This document shows positions 25,262 to 36,255 of a DNA stretch of 64,000 nucleotides, in pieces (position 1 is the first letter of the stretch; each line of letters starts with the position of its first letter). Below the pieces are notes generated by a model. The model ran no database searches. It was given only the letters and a program-made list of their open reading frames with translations, and had not been told where the DNA came from. The position numbers were made by a program, and so were the translations under genes. The stretch is from positions 1-64,000 of the forward strand of contig CAKSPH010000009.1 in NCBI GenBank assembly GCA_934481355.1, given 5' to 3'. The DNA is from an uncultured Oscillospiraceae bacterium (GTDB lineage: Bacteria; Bacillota; Clostridia; Oscillospirales; Ruminococcaceae).

Positions 25262-26395
25262 ATGGTTATTACTAAGCTGTATATACGCAATTTCCGGAAT
25301 ATAAAGGAAGCGGAACTGACCTTTGACAACAGACTGAATATCTTCATCGGCAAAAACGCTCAAGGGAAAACCAATCTCATGGAGGCGGTCTCCGTCTGTC
25401 TGGGCGGGAGCTTTCGCCATGTGAAATATTCGCAGTATATTCCGGTCACTGACAACAAGGCGGAGGTCTTTATAAGGCTGTGTTTCCGCGAGGATAATAA
25501 TACTTCGCGTGAAAATGTTGTGGAATATACGATAAGTAATAACAAACCTCTGATAAAATACAACGGACTGAATGTCAATGACGCCGCGCAGCTTTACGGC
25601 GTGCTGAAATATGTGGTTTTTGTTCCCGAACATCTCAACCTGATAAAGGGAGCGCCGGAACTACGCCGGGGATATCTTGACGATGTTGCGGTAATGCAGA
25701 CGCAGACCCATCAGAAAAAGCTTTCTAATTATAACAGAGGGTTAAAACAACGCAATAATATACTTGCTTTTGCCGGAAAGAATATCCAGGCTGATGAACT
25801 TTCCGCACAGCTTGCACCATGGAATGACATTCTTGCAGGCGAAGGAATAAACGTAACTTACGGGAGATTGAAATACTTTGAGTTTTTGCAGGAATATGCG
25901 GCTGAGATGTATTCCAGACTTACCGAGGGGGCTGAGTCCCTGAAAATGGAGTATTACAGCTCTGTTTTCAAAACTGATAGTATAGACTTTTCTGACGTTA
26001 ACGGACTGTTTAAGAAATATGTGGCTGAGATGGAGAACAATCTTGAAAGCGAGATAAAGCTCCATTACACAATGGCCGGGATACACCGGGACGATGTGAA
26101 CTTTTTCATCAACGGAATGTCGGCGCGGGATTTTGCTTCCCAGGGGCAGGTAAGGAGCGCCGCGCTTTCCCTGAAGCTCTCCGAGGCGGAGATGATACGC
26201 CGCAGAAACCACACTTGCCCGGTTATCATTCTTGATGACATTTTAAGCGAGCTTGACCATGTTCGCAGGAATTTTGTCATCAACAATATAGATAATAGTC
26301 AGGTGTTTATTACTTGCTGTAATATGGACGATCTCTCAGCCCTGAAAGGCGGGAAGTCGTGGCGCACGGAAAACGGCTGTTTTACGGAGGTGTGA
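25262..26395 (+). CDS. recF: DNA replication and repair protein RecF
   Basis: A 377-residue SMC-like ATPase that helps load RecA at gaps. It shows YIRNFRNI, Walker A IGKNAQGKTNLMEAV, the signature region with SQGQVRSAALSLKLSEAE and Walker B PVIILDDILSELD. No clear ribosome site precedes the ATG, and the gene begins 8 bp after the S4 gene, so translational coupling is likely. Confidence 0.96.
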   Translation: MVITKLYIRNFRNIKEAELTFDNRLNIFIGKNAQGKTNLMEAVSVCLGGSFRHVKYSQYIPVTDNKAEVFIRLCFREDNNTSRENVVEYTISNNKPLIKYNGLNVNDAAQLYGVLKYVVFVPEHLNLIKGAPELRRGYLDDVAVMQTQTHQKKLSNYNRGLKQRNNILAFAGKNIQADELSAQLAPWNDILAGEGINVTYGRLKYFEFLQEYAAEMYSRLTEGAESLKMEYYSSVFKTDSIDFSDVNGLFKKYVAEMENNLESEIKLHYTMAGIHRDDVNFFINGMSARDFASQGQVRSAALSLKLSEAEMIRRRNHTCPVIILDDILSELDHVRRNFVINNIDNSQVFITCCNMDDLSALKGGKSWRTENGCFTEV

Positions 26396-26399
26396 ATCT

Positions 26400-26648
26400 G
26401 TGTATCTGTTCCTCGGCGGAGACGTTACTGTTAAAAAAGATGACGTTATCGGGATATTCGATATAGAGGAGTGCTCGGTCAGCAGAATCACTGCGGATTT
26501 CCTGAACGCCAGCCAGAAGCAGGGAAGAGTCGTCAGCGTTTCGGACGATATGCCGAAAGCATTCGTTGTGTGCTCTGAAAAGACGTACATCACCAATGTT
26601 TCTAACACCACGATAAACCGCAGATGTGATGAAAAAATCAGTTGGTGA
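26400..26648 (+). CDS. remB: RemB-like extracellular matrix regulator (DUF370)
   Basis: An 82-residue protein of the RemA/RemB (DUF370) family: MYLFLGGDVTVKKDDVIGIFDIE. RemA/B proteins in Bacillus affect biofilm-matrix gene expression, and this position after recF is typical of remB. The GTG start at 26400 is chosen because GGAGG lies 9 bp upstream, over the end of recF. It ends before a bidirectional terminator. Confidence 0.85.
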   Translation: MYLFLGGDVTVKKDDVIGIFDIEECSVSRITADFLNASQKQGRVVSVSDDMPKAFVVCSEKTYITNVSNTTINRRCDEKISW

Positions 26649-26695
26649 TATACTTAATGTATATTTATTGGCTGTTTATACTCGGTTAAGGCAAT

Positions 26696-26730
26696 AAAAA
26701 AGGAGGGTTCATTCCCTCCTTTTGCTTTTT
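26696..26730. terminator. Bidirectional terminator after remB
   Basis: Stem AAAAGGAGGG with CCCTCCTTTT around TTCATT. A and T tracts on both sides serve remB (plus) and the flavin-oxidase-like gene (minus). Confidence 0.82.
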
Positions 26731-26736
26731 CTGATA

Positions 26737-27237
26737 TCAGTCTGGCAGGTCGATAGTCTCCTCTGCTACCTCGTGACGGCGGCAATTGAAGCTGTCGGCG
26801 GTCAGTTTTATCAGCACCATACTGTTAAGCGCCTGTTCGCTGAACTTGTGCTCCTGCTTTTCCTCATCATATTTGCTGATGATCTTTGTAAGACCGGTCA
26901 GCTTTTCGATTCCATTTATTATCTCCACGGATCCTGTTCCGGTCATACAGTCATATATCGCGGCCACGCTGCAACCGTTCTCGCCCTTTACTATTCCCGT
27001 GAGTATATCCATCTCAAAGCCGGCAAGGTTGTTCTTTTTTATAAGCTCCAGCTTCTGACCGCGGGGCGCACTGTGGAAATAAAGCTCCAGATGATTTCCC
27101 TCAAGAATATATCCGAAGCACATCGGTATTATGTACGGGTAATCTCCGTTGTTGAGCGCAAGGCGGCATATCTTGGCTTCTTTCAGCAGCTTTTCTACCT
27201 CTGCAATGTCTGTTATCTCTATGTCTTTTCCTGTCAT
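26737..27237 (-). CDS. Pyridoxamine 5'-phosphate oxidase-family (split-barrel flavin) protein
   Basis: A 166-residue FMN-binding split-barrel protein. The segments KICRLALNNGDYPYIIPMCFGYI, HLELYFHSAPRGQKLELI and CSVAAIYDCMTGTGSVEII are typical of the NimA/PNPOx-like group, whose members are flavoreductases or heme/F420-linked enzymes. The precise substrate is unknown. It starts behind GGGGGAGAT and is convergent with remB. Confidence 0.8.
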   Translation of the reverse strand: MTGKDIEITDIAEVEKLLKEAKICRLALNNGDYPYIIPMCFGYILEGNHLELYFHSAPRGQKLELIKKNNLAGFEMDILTGIVKGENGCSVAAIYDCMTGTGSVEIINGIEKLTGLTKIISKYDEEKQEHKFSEQALNSMVLIKLTADSFNCRRHEVAEETIDLPD

Positions 27238-27290
27238 ACTATCTCCCCCTTTATGTGAGCTTCATCTGCATTTTACGCATATAAAACAAT

Positions 27291-27317
27291 CACCCGCACG
27301 CTGTACGCCTGCGGGTG
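27291..27317 (-). terminator. Terminator of rpsT
   Basis: Stem CACCCGCA with TGCGGGTG. On the minus strand it is followed by ATTGTTTT. Confidence 0.75.
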
Positions 27318-27339
27318 TATGTTTGCTTCTTCAAGAAAA

Positions 27340-27579
27340 TTATGCAGTGGTCTTCTTTGCAAGCTGGGACTTCAGACGAGCAGCCTTATTCTTGTGGATA
27401 AGACCCTTACCTGCAGCCTTGTCTACGCTTACAACTGCGGTCTTGATAGCAGCTGCGTCAGCACCCTCAGCGCGAGCCTTCTTGATAACTGTCTTCAGTG
27501 CAGTCTTGGAAGCCTTGTTAGCCTCTGTTCTGTCCTTGGCAATAAGAACTCTCTTCTTTGCAGACTTAATGTTCGGCAT
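27340..27579 (-). CDS. rpsT: 30S ribosomal protein S20
   Basis: A 79-residue Lys/Ala-rich helical-bundle protein (MPNIKSAKKRVLIAKDRTEANKA at the start; SQLAKKTTA at the end) that binds 16S rRNA in the small subunit. The start follows GGAGGTGAAAATAA. It forms a single-gene unit with its own promoter at 27705-27733 and terminator. Confidence 0.97.
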   Translation of the reverse strand: MPNIKSAKKRVLIAKDRTEANKASKTALKTVIKKARAEGADAAAIKTAVVSVDKAAGKGLIHKNKAARLKSQLAKKTTA

Positions 27580-27704
27580 TTATTTTCACCTCCATAGCTA
27601 TTCGATCGGAACGCGGCGCGCCGCGCTCTCGATTTATTATCTTATATGGGCATTCGGGGAATTTTCTATAATTCCTCATTCTGAACACCATAATAATATA
27701 TTTT

Positions 27705-27733
27705 ATTATAACATATTATTTTCCGAATTTCAA
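27705..27733 (-). promoter_or_regulatory. Sigma-A promoter for rpsT
   Basis: On the minus strand: TTGAAA (27728-27733), 17-bp spacer, TATAAT (27705-27710). The leader of about 120 nt includes the GC-rich palindrome GGCGCGCC (27615-27622). Confidence 0.75.
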
Positions 27734-27784
27734 GAGGTTAAACAAATTTTTTTGAAAAAATCTGCGGGCCTGTGCTGCGGAGAT

Positions 27785-28681
27785 TTAGGTATTTTGTATA
27801 ATCGTGCTGTCTCCTAACTCCATGATCATCGGGTCGTCGCCTGCTTCTGACCCGAACCACCATCTTTCCTCGGTGAGCTCTCCGGTCTTATAGACGTATG
27901 TGTAGTAGTGCAGGCGCTCGACTCCCTGCGGGAAATCGGACGGCTCGGGGTGTTCTGCTTCGTAGGCTTCCACGCGGGCGAGAAGCTTTTCGCGCAGCTC
28001 CGGGGAGTACACCGCCGAAAGAGACTTATTTGAACGTCGCAGGACGGTTTTGTTTTTGTTAATGTAAATGGTGTAGCAGTAGTTGGTCTCAATACTGTCT
28101 ATGCAGTAGAACGCCTGAATTTTTGCCTTTACGCCGCCGGTTATGTTTATATGCATAGAATAGTCAGACAGGGTGAAATTGCTGTCATAGCGGCGCACAG
28201 CGTTAAATGCGGGGATAATACTCCTGTCTTTGGTGCAGGTGAGGTTTCCGGAGCAGGTAATGACGGACTGCGGATAGGACGTCAGACCTCCGGAGGATAT
28301 GTTCAGCTCCCCGCCTTTTTCGATATTGATCGTGCCGTTGTTTTGCAGATAGGCGTCTGAGAGCTTCAGCTTTCCGTCTGTTACAAGCAGGGTACCGCCT
28401 TTTTCGATAAAAATGCGGGAGCTGCTCAGGGTCACTTCGGCTCCGTTGGTTATTTCAAGAACAGAACCGCTTTCAATACGCAGGTAGTTTTTCAGGGTGG
28501 CGCTTTCGCTGAGGGTAATGTGCCCGGAAATGTACAGGTCGCGCGTTTTCGGAATGTTGTCCGATTCAGTCCAGGCGGTTCCGCAAAGCTGTGTTCGGGC
28601 GTCCTGGTTTTCTGCGTGCGCCGGGCTGAACAGGGTCAGGCACAGCGCTGCTGCGATGATTGCTGATGTGAGCTTTTTCAT
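27785..28681 (-). CDS. Secreted beta-solenoid-like protein of unknown function
   Basis: A 298-residue exported protein with a cleavable signal peptide (MKKLTSAIIAAALCLTLFSPAHAE). Residues about 45-150 show short repeats with conserved hydrophobic, Gly and Asn positions (GHITLSESATL, SGSVLEITNGAEVTL, KGGTLLVTDGKLKL, NNGTINIEKGGELNI), which suggests a right-handed beta-helix. The C-terminal part has no recognised domain. The start follows AAAGGAGG. It lies between rpsT and the divergent gyrB as a single gene. Confidence 0.75.
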   Translation of the reverse strand: MKKLTSAIIAAALCLTLFSPAHAENQDARTQLCGTAWTESDNIPKTRDLYISGHITLSESATLKNYLRIESGSVLEITNGAEVTLSSSRIFIEKGGTLLVTDGKLKLSDAYLQNNGTINIEKGGELNISSGGLTSYPQSVITCSGNLTCTKDRSIIPAFNAVRRYDSNFTLSDYSMHINITGGVKAKIQAFYCIDSIETNYCYTIYINKNKTVLRRSNKSLSAVYSPELREKLLARVEAYEAEHPEPSDFPQGVERLHYYTYVYKTGELTEERWWFGSEAGDDPMIMELGDSTIIQNT

Positions 28682-28804
28682 GGTGATATCCTCCTTTTAA
28701 ATGTGTTTTTGTATATAAAACCATATACGCCGAAAAAAGGTTGCAGGCAACTGTAAAATCATAAAAAGAAACGATAATTTTTATATCAAATTTGGCTCAA
28801 ATGC

Positions 28805-28833
28805 TTGCAATTTTGCGCGTTTTGTGGTATACT
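28805..28833 (+). promoter_or_regulatory. gyrB promoter
   Basis: TTGCAA (28805-28810), 17-bp spacer, TATACT (28828-28833). The leader of about 85 nt contains two hairpins, GGGGC/GCCCC (28863-28878) and TACTGAA/TTCAGTA (28885-28902). Confidence 0.75.
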
Positions 28834-28926
28834 ATATATAATATATGCTTTATGCAGAGGTGGGGCTTGCACGCCCCGGCAGGTACTGAAATGCTTCAGT
28901 ATTGATATGGAGGGTTAGGTTTATCT

Positions 28927-30915
28927 ATGGCTGAAAACGAAAAGACTCAGGAAATGAGCTACGGCGCGGACGACATACAGGTCTTAAAAGGACTTGAGGC
29001 CGTCAGAAAGCGCCCGGGTATGTACGTTGGTTCTTCAGGCGAGGGCGGTCTGCACCACCTTGTTTATGAGATAGTCGATAACGCTATCGACGAGGCTCTT
29101 GCGGGCTACTGCACCGAAATCAACGTGTCTATCCTGCCTGACAATATAATCAGGGTAGTGGACAACGGGCGCGGTATTCCTACTGCCATCAACCATGCCG
29201 AGGGTATCTCTGCGGCTACTGTCGTATTTACGGTGCTCCATGCCGGCGGTAAGTTCGGCGGCGGCGGATATAAGGTTGCAGGCGGTCTGCACGGCGTTGG
29301 CGCTTCCGTTGTTAACGCGCTTTCTGAATGGCTGGAGGTCAAGATATACGACGGTAAGCACATTCACTTCCAGAGGTTTGAGCGCGGCGAATACAGCGAG
29401 CCTATCAAGGTCATCGGAGATACAGACCGCACCGGTACTACCGTTACGTTCAAGCCGGACGGTCAGATATTCCACACAACTGAATTCAGCTATGCCACGC
29501 TTCAGGACAGGCTGCGTGAAAAGGCATTCCTTAACGGCGGACTGAAAATAACCCTTGAGGACACCCGCGACCCTGAGAATCCGGTTTATGAGGAAATGAT
29601 GTACGAGGGCGGAATCAGGAGCTACGTTGAGTGGCTTAACAAGAAGCGCGGCGCCGACGTGCTCCACCCGGACGTTATTTATCTCACCGGAGATATGAAC
29701 GGGATAAACGTTGAGATAGCGTTCCAGTATACCACGGACTTCAACTCCGAGATATTCCGTTCCTTTGCGAACGATATTCACACCGGCGAGGGCGGTACTC
29801 ATGAGCTGGGCTTCAAGAAGGCGCTCAGCAAGGTAGTGAACGACTACGCCAAGGCGTACAAGGAAGCCCAGGAGAAGAACAAGCCGAAGAAGAAATCCGC
29901 GAAGAAGGGCGAGGAGGAAAAGCCTTTCAGCGGTTACAGCGGCGAGGCTATCCGCGAGGCTATAAACGCGGTTATTTCCGTTAAGCTGCCGGAGTGCGAG
30001 TTTGAGGGTCAGACCAAGAGCAAGCTCGGCAACCCGGAGGTTCAGCCGGTAGTTTACAAGATAGCAGTGGAGCAGCTCACATATTACTTTGAGGAGCACC
30101 CTGACACCGCTATGATCATCATGAACAAGGCGATGAACTCCCAGGCGGCGCGGGATGCGGCCAAGAAGGCCATGGAGGCAAAGCGCAAGTCCGTTATGGA
30201 CAGCAACGGTCTGCCCGGAAAGCTGGCGGACTGCTCCGAGAGAGATCCCTCAGTTACCGAAATATACATCGTCGAGGGAGATTCTGCGGGCGGTTCTGCA
30301 AAGAGCGGACGCGACAGAAGATTCCAGGCTATCCTTGCGCTTTGGGGTAAAATGCTGAACGTTGAAAAGGCAAGAGCTGACAAGGTTTACAACAACGACA
30401 AGCTTTCCCCGGTTGTTAAGGCGCTCGGCACCGGTATTGCCGAGGACTTCGACATCACGAAGCTCAGATACGGGCGCGTTATCATAATGGCGGATGCCGA
30501 TGTCGATGGCGCTCACATTTCCACGCTTATGCTGACGTTCTTCTTCCGCTTCATGAGGCCGCTTATCGAGCAGGGTCATGTGTATATTGCACAGCCGCCG
30601 CTGTTCAAGGTCGCAAAGGGCAAGACTGTAAAGTACGCATTCTCTGATGAGGAACGAGATGTTTATATAAAGGAGCTTTCCGGCGAATCCGGCTCAAAGG
30701 TCGATGTTCAGCGCTACAAAGGTCTTGGTGAGATGGATCCCGAACAGCTCTGGGAAACTACCATGAATCCTGAGACCCGCACGATGGTGCGCGTTACCGT
30801 TGAGGACGCCGCAAAGGCTGACGAGATAATGACGATACTCATGGGCGACAAGGTAGAGCCCAGAAGAGAATTTATCGAACAGAACGCAACACTGGTAAAG
30901 AATCTCGATTTCTAA
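28927..30915 (+). CDS. gyrB: DNA gyrase subunit B
   Basis: A 662-residue type II topoisomerase ATPase subunit. The GHKL ATPase begins VRKRPGMYVGS and contains EIVDNAIDEAL and GGLHGVGASVVNALS. The TOPRIM domain has EGDSAGGSAKSGRDR and ADADVDGAHI. A Lys-rich insertion (NKPKKKSAKKGEEEKP) lies near residue 325. It forms the gyrase unit with gyrA, interrupted by one small membrane gene. Confidence 0.97.
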   Translation: MAENEKTQEMSYGADDIQVLKGLEAVRKRPGMYVGSSGEGGLHHLVYEIVDNAIDEALAGYCTEINVSILPDNIIRVVDNGRGIPTAINHAEGISAATVVFTVLHAGGKFGGGGYKVAGGLHGVGASVVNALSEWLEVKIYDGKHIHFQRFERGEYSEPIKVIGDTDRTGTTVTFKPDGQIFHTTEFSYATLQDRLREKAFLNGGLKITLEDTRDPENPVYEEMMYEGGIRSYVEWLNKKRGADVLHPDVIYLTGDMNGINVEIAFQYTTDFNSEIFRSFANDIHTGEGGTHELGFKKALSKVVNDYAKAYKEAQEKNKPKKKSAKKGEEEKPFSGYSGEAIREAINAVISVKLPECEFEGQTKSKLGNPEVQPVVYKIAVEQLTYYFEEHPDTAMIIMNKAMNSQAARDAAKKAMEAKRKSVMDSNGLPGKLADCSERDPSVTEIYIVEGDSAGGSAKSGRDRRFQAILALWGKMLNVEKARADKVYNNDKLSPVVKALGTGIAEDFDITKLRYGRVIIMADADVDGAHISTLMLTFFFRFMRPLIEQGHVYIAQPPLFKVAKGKTVKYAFSDEERDVYIKELSGESGSKVDVQRYKGLGEMDPEQLWETTMNPETRTMVRVTVEDAAKADEIMTILMGDKVEPRREFIEQNATLVKNLDF

Positions 30916-30968
30916 ACCTATTGTCGATGCTGATAAATAATCAACCGCTTGTATAATTTTAAGAGGAA

Positions 30969-31610
30969 GTGATAGGTATTTCTAACGGACTTTTGCCGGA
31001 ACTCGGCGAGAATAAGGATGATAATACGACCGCTGTTGAGCCGCTGTTCAAGTTCAGCTATGACAATACGCTGGAGGAGATAGACGGCGCTATGAAGTCG
31101 TTTCAGCAGCGGTTCAAGAGCAAGCGCGGAATGTTCATGATAGTGGCTTATGCTGCTCTTACGGTTGCCGTACTGGTTTCTATCATTATGAATCCTACGT
31201 CTGTGTTTGCCTATGCGGCACTGCTTTTCTGCGGTCTCGGACTGGTGTACAGCCTTACAGACAAGCAGAGGGCACGCAGGCGGACGATAGACGCGCTCCG
31301 AGACATGAATCCGGAGGAATACACCGCAGCTTTCTTTGACGACAGGATAGAGATAGAAACGATCATCAGACCCAGGGAGAAAGAGGTCCGCGTTAAACTT
31401 GACGAGGAGGCGGACGACGAGATAATTTCTCCGCTGAAAACCACGTTTGTTGTCGGGCAGGATCTGCTTGAATTCATAGAAAATGACGAAGCCCTGCTGC
31501 TGGTGTTCAACAGGCAGCAGATATACTGTTTCCCGAAGAGATGTCTTTCCATGGAACAGGAGAGCGAGGTCAGGAATTTTCTGACGAACAGACTAAAGTC
31601 GGAAAATTGA
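30969..31610 (+). CDS. Membrane protein with YcxB-like C-terminal region between gyrB and gyrA
   Basis: A 213-residue protein with a charged N-terminal part, two transmembrane helices (about 56-73 and 79-94) and a cytoplasmic C-terminal domain of about 115 residues. The C-terminal domain has the beta pattern of the YcxB-like family (YTAAFFDDRIEIET, LLVFNRQQIYCFPKRCL). The GTG start at 30969 is uncertain: AGAGGAA overlaps it too closely, and a TTG 24 bp downstream is an alternative. It is between gyrB and gyrA, 12 bp before the latter, so it is probably co-transcribed. Function unknown. Confidence 0.65.
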   Translation: MIGISNGLLPELGENKDDNTTAVEPLFKFSYDNTLEEIDGAMKSFQQRFKSKRGMFMIVAYAALTVAVLVSIIMNPTSVFAYAALLFCGLGLVYSLTDKQRARRRTIDALRDMNPEEYTAAFFDDRIEIETIIRPREKEVRVKLDEEADDEIISPLKTTFVVGQDLLEFIENDEALLLVFNRQQIYCFPKRCLSMEQESEVRNFLTNRLKSEN

Positions 31611-31622
31611 TTTGGAGGTAAA

Positions 31623-34259
31623 ATGGATATTGATTTCAGCTTGGAAAAGCTAATAAATGTTGACTTGGAGCAGACGATGAAAACATCGTTCATTCAGTAT
31701 TCTATGTCGGTAATCACCGCGAGAGCGCTCCCGGACGTAAGGGACGGTCTTAAGCCGGTTCACCGCCGTATAATCTACACCATGAACGACGCTGGCAATA
31801 CCTCTGACAAGCCTTTCAGAAAGTGCGCCTACACCGTCGGCGAGGTACTCGGTAAATACCACCCGCACGGCGACGCTTCAGTTTATGACGCGCTCGTCCG
31901 TCTGGCGCAGGATTTCTCGCTCAGATACCCGCTTATCGACGGTCACGGAAACTTCGGCTCCGTGGACGGCGACCCGGCTGCGGCTTACCGTTACACCGAG
32001 GCAAGGCTCGCGAAGATATCCAACGAAATGGTTCAGGATATCGGAAAGAAAGTCGTTGATTTCACCACGAACTATGATGATAAGCTTCAGGAGCCTGTCG
32101 TACTTCCGTCAAGATTCCCGAACCTGCTGGTAAACGGCAGCAATGGTATCGCAGTCGGTATGGCAACGAATATCCCGCCGCACAACCTCGGCGAAGTCAT
32201 TGACGCAATCATGCTGATGATAGACAATCCCGATGTCACCATTGAGGAGCTCATGACCCAGATACAGGGTCCGGATTTCCCGACAGGCGGCATAATCATG
32301 GGTTACAGCGGCATTCGATCGGCTTATTACACCGGGCGCGGAAAGATAATACTCCGCGGACGTGCAAACATCGTTGAGGAAAAGGATCACACCCGCATAA
32401 TCATCGACGAGATTCCCTATATGGTAAATAAAGCTCGTCTGCTTATGAGCATAGGCGACCTTGTCCGCGACAAGCGCATTGAGGGAATCAGCACGGTGCG
32501 CGATGAATCCGACAGAAACGGAATGCGCGTTGTTATCGAGCTAAAGCGCGACGCAAACGCAAACGTGGTGCTCAACAAGCTGTACTCCTTCACCCAGCTC
32601 CAGGATACGGTGGGAGTTATCATGCTGGCGCTGGTAAACGGTCAGCCGAAGATACTCAACCTCAGGGAGTGCCTTGAATACTACCTTGATTTCCAGGTTG
32701 ACGTTATCACTCGCCGCACGAAGTACGACCTTGACAAGGCTCTTGAAAGGGAGCATATCCTTGAGGGCTTCCTTATCGCCATCGACTTCATTGACGAGGT
32801 TATTGCGATACTTCGTTCCAGCAAGAGCATTCCAGAGGGCAAGGAAAGACTTGTGGAGCGCTTCAGGGACATTGACGTTTCTTCCACCGGTTTCTTTGAC
32901 AAGGGAACATATTCGCTTTCTGAGGCGCAGGCGGACGCTATCGTCCAGATGAGACTCGGTGCGCTGACCGGCATGGAGAAGTCCAAGGTAATCGACGAGC
33001 TCCAGGAAAAACGCGCGACTATCAAGGAAATGCGGGAGATACTCGCAGACCACAACAAGCTGCTGCGCGTAATCGGCGACGAGCTTTCCGTTATCAAGAA
33101 AAAGTACAACGACGCAAGACGCACAAAGATAGAGCCGGTAAGCGGCGAGGTGGATATTGAGGACCTTATTCCCGAGGAGGACTGCGTTGTTACCTATACA
33201 AATATAGGCTACATCAAGCGCCAGCCTGCTGAGATATATAATATCCAGAAGCGCGGCGGCAAGGGCGTTTCCGGCATGAAGCAGAGGGACGAGGATTTCG
33301 TTGAGAATATGTTCATCTCCTCCAGCCATGAAAATATCCTGTTCATCACGAATCAGGGCAATATGTACCGCCTGAAATGCTACGAAATTCCCGAGGGAAG
33401 CAAGCAGTCACGCGGTATGAACATCGTTAACCTCCTCCAGCTCAACGAGGGCGAGAGGGTCGCGGCGATGATGACTACACATGATTTCGCGGAGAACAAG
33501 TACTTTATCTGTGTAACAAAGAATGGCACCGTAAAGCGCACCAAGTTATCTGAATACAAGAATGTCCGCAAGAAGGGACTCCGCGCGATAACGCTTGTGG
33601 AGGGAGATGAGATTGCGTCCGCATTCCTGACGGAGGGCGACTGCCGTATTCTTACCGCCACCAGAAACGGCGCGGCTATCTGCTTTGACGAAAATGACTG
33701 CCGTCCGCTCAGCAGACAGGCAAGGGGCGTTAAGGCCATAAAGCTCCGCGACAATGATTATGTTGTCGGAGCAACTAAGGTATTTGACGAGAGCGCGACT
33801 ATTCTTACGGTTACGGATATGGGCATGGGGCGGCGCTGTGCAGTTTCAAGCTACCGTCAGCAGAGGCGCGGCGGATTCGGTCTGAAGAACTACAAGGTAA
33901 GCGACGAAAAGGGCTATGTATGCGGAATCCGCACACTTGGTCAGGATGATGACGTTATCCTAATCAGCACTGATGGAATCATCATCAGATTCCGTGCGAA
34001 TGACATGAGAGTAATGGGCAGATCTGCTACCGGAGTTCGCGTAATGCGTCTTGCAGAGGAAAGCAGGGTAGCTACATTCACAAGAACGCCGCATGACGAT
34101 TCTGAGAGCACCGAGGAAATTGAAAAGGTTTCCGATGAAGAAATTCAGGCTTCCCTGAACGAGGACGCCGCCGAGGTCGTTGAACCGGACGATGTGACTC
34201 CGGACGATGACGAGGGTGCGGAAGCTCCTGAGAATTCCGAGGACAGCACTGAGGAATAA
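31623..34259 (+). CDS. gyrA: DNA gyrase subunit A
   Basis: An 878-residue gyrase A subunit. The winged-helix region has [17 protein letters not shown] and the catalytic tyrosine in YRYTEARL. The C-terminal beta-pinwheel contains the gyrase-defining box QKRGGKG ([12 protein letters not shown]), so it is gyrase rather than topoisomerase IV. An acidic tail of about 45 residues ends the protein. The start follows GGAGGTAAA. A parS-like palindrome lies just downstream. Confidence 0.97.
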   Translation: MDIDFSLEKLINVDLEQTMKTSFIQYSMSVITARALPDVRDGLKPVHRRIIYTMNDAGNTSDKPFRKCAYTVGEVLGKYHPHGDASVYDALVRLAQDFSLRYPLIDGHGNFGSVDGDPAAAYRYTEARLAKISNEMVQDIGKKVVDFTTNYDDKLQEPVVLPSRFPNLLVNGSNGIAVGMATNIPPHNLGEVIDAIMLMIDNPDVTIEELMTQIQGPDFPTGGIIMGYSGIRSAYYTGRGKIILRGRANIVEEKDHTRIIIDEIPYMVNKARLLMSIGDLVRDKRIEGISTVRDESDRNGMRVVIELKRDANANVVLNKLYSFTQLQDTVGVIMLALVNGQPKILNLRECLEYYLDFQVDVITRRTKYDLDKALEREHILEGFLIAIDFIDEVIAILRSSKSIPEGKERLVERFRDIDVSSTGFFDKGTYSLSEAQADAIVQMRLGALTGMEKSKVIDELQEKRATIKEMREILADHNKLLRVIGDELSVIKKKYNDARRTKIEPVSGEVDIEDLIPEEDCVVTYTNIGYIKRQPAEIYNIQKRGGKGVSGMKQRDEDFVENMFISSSHENILFITNQGNMYRLKCYEIPEGSKQSRGMNIVNLLQLNEGERVAAMMTTHDFAENKYFICVTKNGTVKRTKLSEYKNVRKKGLRAITLVEGDEIASAFLTEGDCRILTATRNGAAICFDENDCRPLSRQARGVKAIKLRDNDYVVGATKVFDESATILTVTDMGMGRRCAVSSYRQQRRGGFGLKNYKVSDEKGYVCGIRTLGQDDDVILISTDGIIIRFRANDMRVMGRSATGVRVMRLAEESRVATFTRTPHDDSESTEEIEKVSDEEIQASLNEDAAEVVEPDDVTPDDDEGAEAPENSEDSTEE

Positions 34260-34314
34260 ACTATAACTAAATAGGTTCGCCCGGATCGTAATAATTCGGG
34301 CGAATTTTGTGGAA

Positions 34315-34330
34315 CGTTCCACGTGGAACA
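34315..34330. promoter_or_regulatory. parS-like site 1 (gyrA-mnmG gap)
   Basis: CGTTCCACGTGGAACA: a 14-bp perfect palindrome matching the Bacillota parS core. It overlaps a second palindrome GTGGAACGTTCCAC (34309-34322). Confidence 0.82.
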
Positions 34331-34362
34331 TTTTGTCGAACAGGACGAAAGGAAGATGTTGA

Positions 34363-36255
34363 TTGGAAGGCGGATACACGCTTGAAGAATATGATGTAGC
34401 TGTTATAGGTGCCGGTCATGCCGGCTGCGAGGCTGCACTTGCCGCTGCAAGGCTCGGATTAAAGACAGCGATATTTACTCTGTCGCTGGACTGTATCGCG
34501 AATATGCCCTGCAACCCTTGTATAGGGGGCTCTGCAAAGGGGCAGATAGTATGCGAGATTGATTCCCTCGGCGGGGAAATGGGCAGGGCGGCTGACGCAA
34601 CGTTTATTCAGTCCCGGATACTTAACCGCGGAAAGGGACCGGCAGTCCACAGCCTGAGAGTGCAGAGCGACCGCGTAAAGTACCACACATATATGAAGCA
34701 GTCTCTGGAGAACACACCGAATCTGTTCATCAAGCAGGCTGAAGTGATCTCCGTGGACGCAGAAAACGGAAGAGTAACGGCAGTACGCACGAAACTCGGA
34801 GCAATCCACCCGGTAAAGGCTGCGATAATCACGACGGGAACCTATCTGAACGGAAAGATACACATCGGTGAGCTGAGTTACAGCAGCGGCCCGGATAATC
34901 TTCTTCCGTCAAGCGGGCTTACACAGTGCCTTAAAGATCTCGGCGTATCTATGCGGAGATTCAAGACAGGCACTCCGGCAAGAGTGCACAGGCGCTCAAT
35001 TGATTTCTCGGTGATGGAGAAGCAGACCGGCGATGAACAGATAATGCCGTTTGCTTTCGACAACGAGGAGGAGCTCCACAATGTCGCTGATTGTTATGTG
35101 ACATATACGAATGCAGAAACGCACAAGGTGATACTGGACAACCTGGACAGGTCGCCGCTGTATTCCGGCAGGATAGAGGGAATAGGTCCGCGCTACTGCC
35201 CGAGCATTGAGGACAAGATAGTAAGATTCCGGGACAAGGAGCGACATCAGCTTTTTGTTGAACCGATGGGACTTGATACGGACGAATACTATCTTCAGGG
35301 AATGTCGTCATCGCTGCCGGAAGATGTTCAGCTGAAATTCCTGCGCACGATAAAGGGACTGGAGCGCGTTGAGATAATGCGCCCGGCTTATGCGATTGAA
35401 TACGACTGCTGCGACCCGCTGGAGCTCCTGCCGACTCTGGAGTTCAAGAAGATATCCGGGCTTTACGGTGCCGGACAATTCAACTGCACCAGTGGATATG
35501 AGGAAGCCGCAGCGCAGGGAATCGTTGCCGGAATAAACGCGGCACTGAAAATTCAGGGACGTGAGCCTATGATACTTGACCGCGCCTCCAGTTATATCGG
35601 TACGCTGATTGACGACCTTGTAACAAAGGGCTGCTCTGAGCCGTACAGAATGATGACCTCCCGCAGTGAATACCGTCTGATACTCCGGCAGGACAATGCT
35701 GCTGACAGACTGCTTCCCATCGGGCATAGGGTAGGGCTGGTCTCCGACGAGAGATTCCGGAAGTTCCTTGATGAAAAGGCAATTTGCGAGGCTGAACTGG
35801 AACGCATAAAATCAGTTCTGATACACCCGTCGGACGAAGTGAACAAGCTGCTGCGCGAAAAGGGAACGTCAGAAATCACGGCAGGAGTCCGTATGATAGA
35901 GCTGCTGAAGCGTCCGCAGATAGAGTATACTGACCTTGCGCCGTTTGACCCGGGCAGACCAGCGCTCAAGTATTCTCTGGTGAATAAGCTTGAAATTGAG
36001 CTCAAATATTCTGGCTACATTAAAATACAGCAGGAGCAGATTGAAAAAATGCGCCGTCTTGAGGAAAAAACGCTCCCTGCGGATATAGACTACAAGAAGA
36101 TTAAGGGCCTCCGGCTGGAGGCTCAGGAAAAGCTGAACAGATTCAGACCGCTGAACGTAGGTCAGGCAGGCAGAATCTCCGGTGTTAATCCGGCGGACGT
36201 GTCAGTACTGCTTATATGGCTTGCGGGAAAGAATGGAGGTGCGGCAAATGAATGA
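34363..36255 (+). CDS. mnmG: tRNA uridine 5-carboxymethylaminomethyl modification enzyme MnmG
   Basis: A 630-residue FAD protein that, with MnmE, modifies wobble uridines. The N-terminal FAD motif is [14 protein letters not shown]. Conserved segments include [24 protein letters not shown] and [21 protein letters not shown]. The start is a TTG at 34363 with AGGAAG 7 bp upstream. It overlaps rsmG by 8 bp, as in many Bacillota. Confidence 0.96.
   Translation: MEGGYTLEEYDVAVIGAGHAGCEAALAAARLGLKTAIFTLSLDCIANMPCNPCIGGSAKGQIVCEIDSLGGEMGRAADATFIQSRILNRGKGPAVHSLRVQSDRVKYHTYMKQSLENTPNLFIKQAEVISVDAENGRVTAVRTKLGAIHPVKAAIITTGTYLNGKIHIGELSYSSGPDNLLPSSGLTQCLKDLGVSMRRFKTGTPARVHRRSIDFSVMEKQTGDEQIMPFAFDNEEELHNVADCYVTYTNAETHKVILDNLDRSPLYSGRIEGIGPRYCPSIEDKIVRFRDKERHQLFVEPMGLDTDEYYLQGMSSSLPEDVQLKFLRTIKGLERVEIMRPAYAIEYDCCDPLELLPTLEFKKISGLYGAGQFNCTSGYEEAAAQGIVAGINAALKIQGREPMILDRASSYIGTLIDDLVTKGCSEPYRMMTSRSEYRLILRQDNAADRLLPIGHRVGLVSDERFRKFLDEKAICEAELERIKSVLIHPSDEVNKLLREKGTSEITAGVRMIELLKRPQIEYTDLAPFDPGRPALKYSLVNKLEIELKYSGYIKIQQEQIEKMRRLEEKTLPADIDYKKIKGLRLEAQEKLNRFRPLNVGQAGRISGVNPADVSVLLIWLAGKNGGAANE

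Noticed and set aside
29035..30099. Long open frame antisense to gyrB
   Set aside because: A shadow of the conserved gyrB coding sequence.
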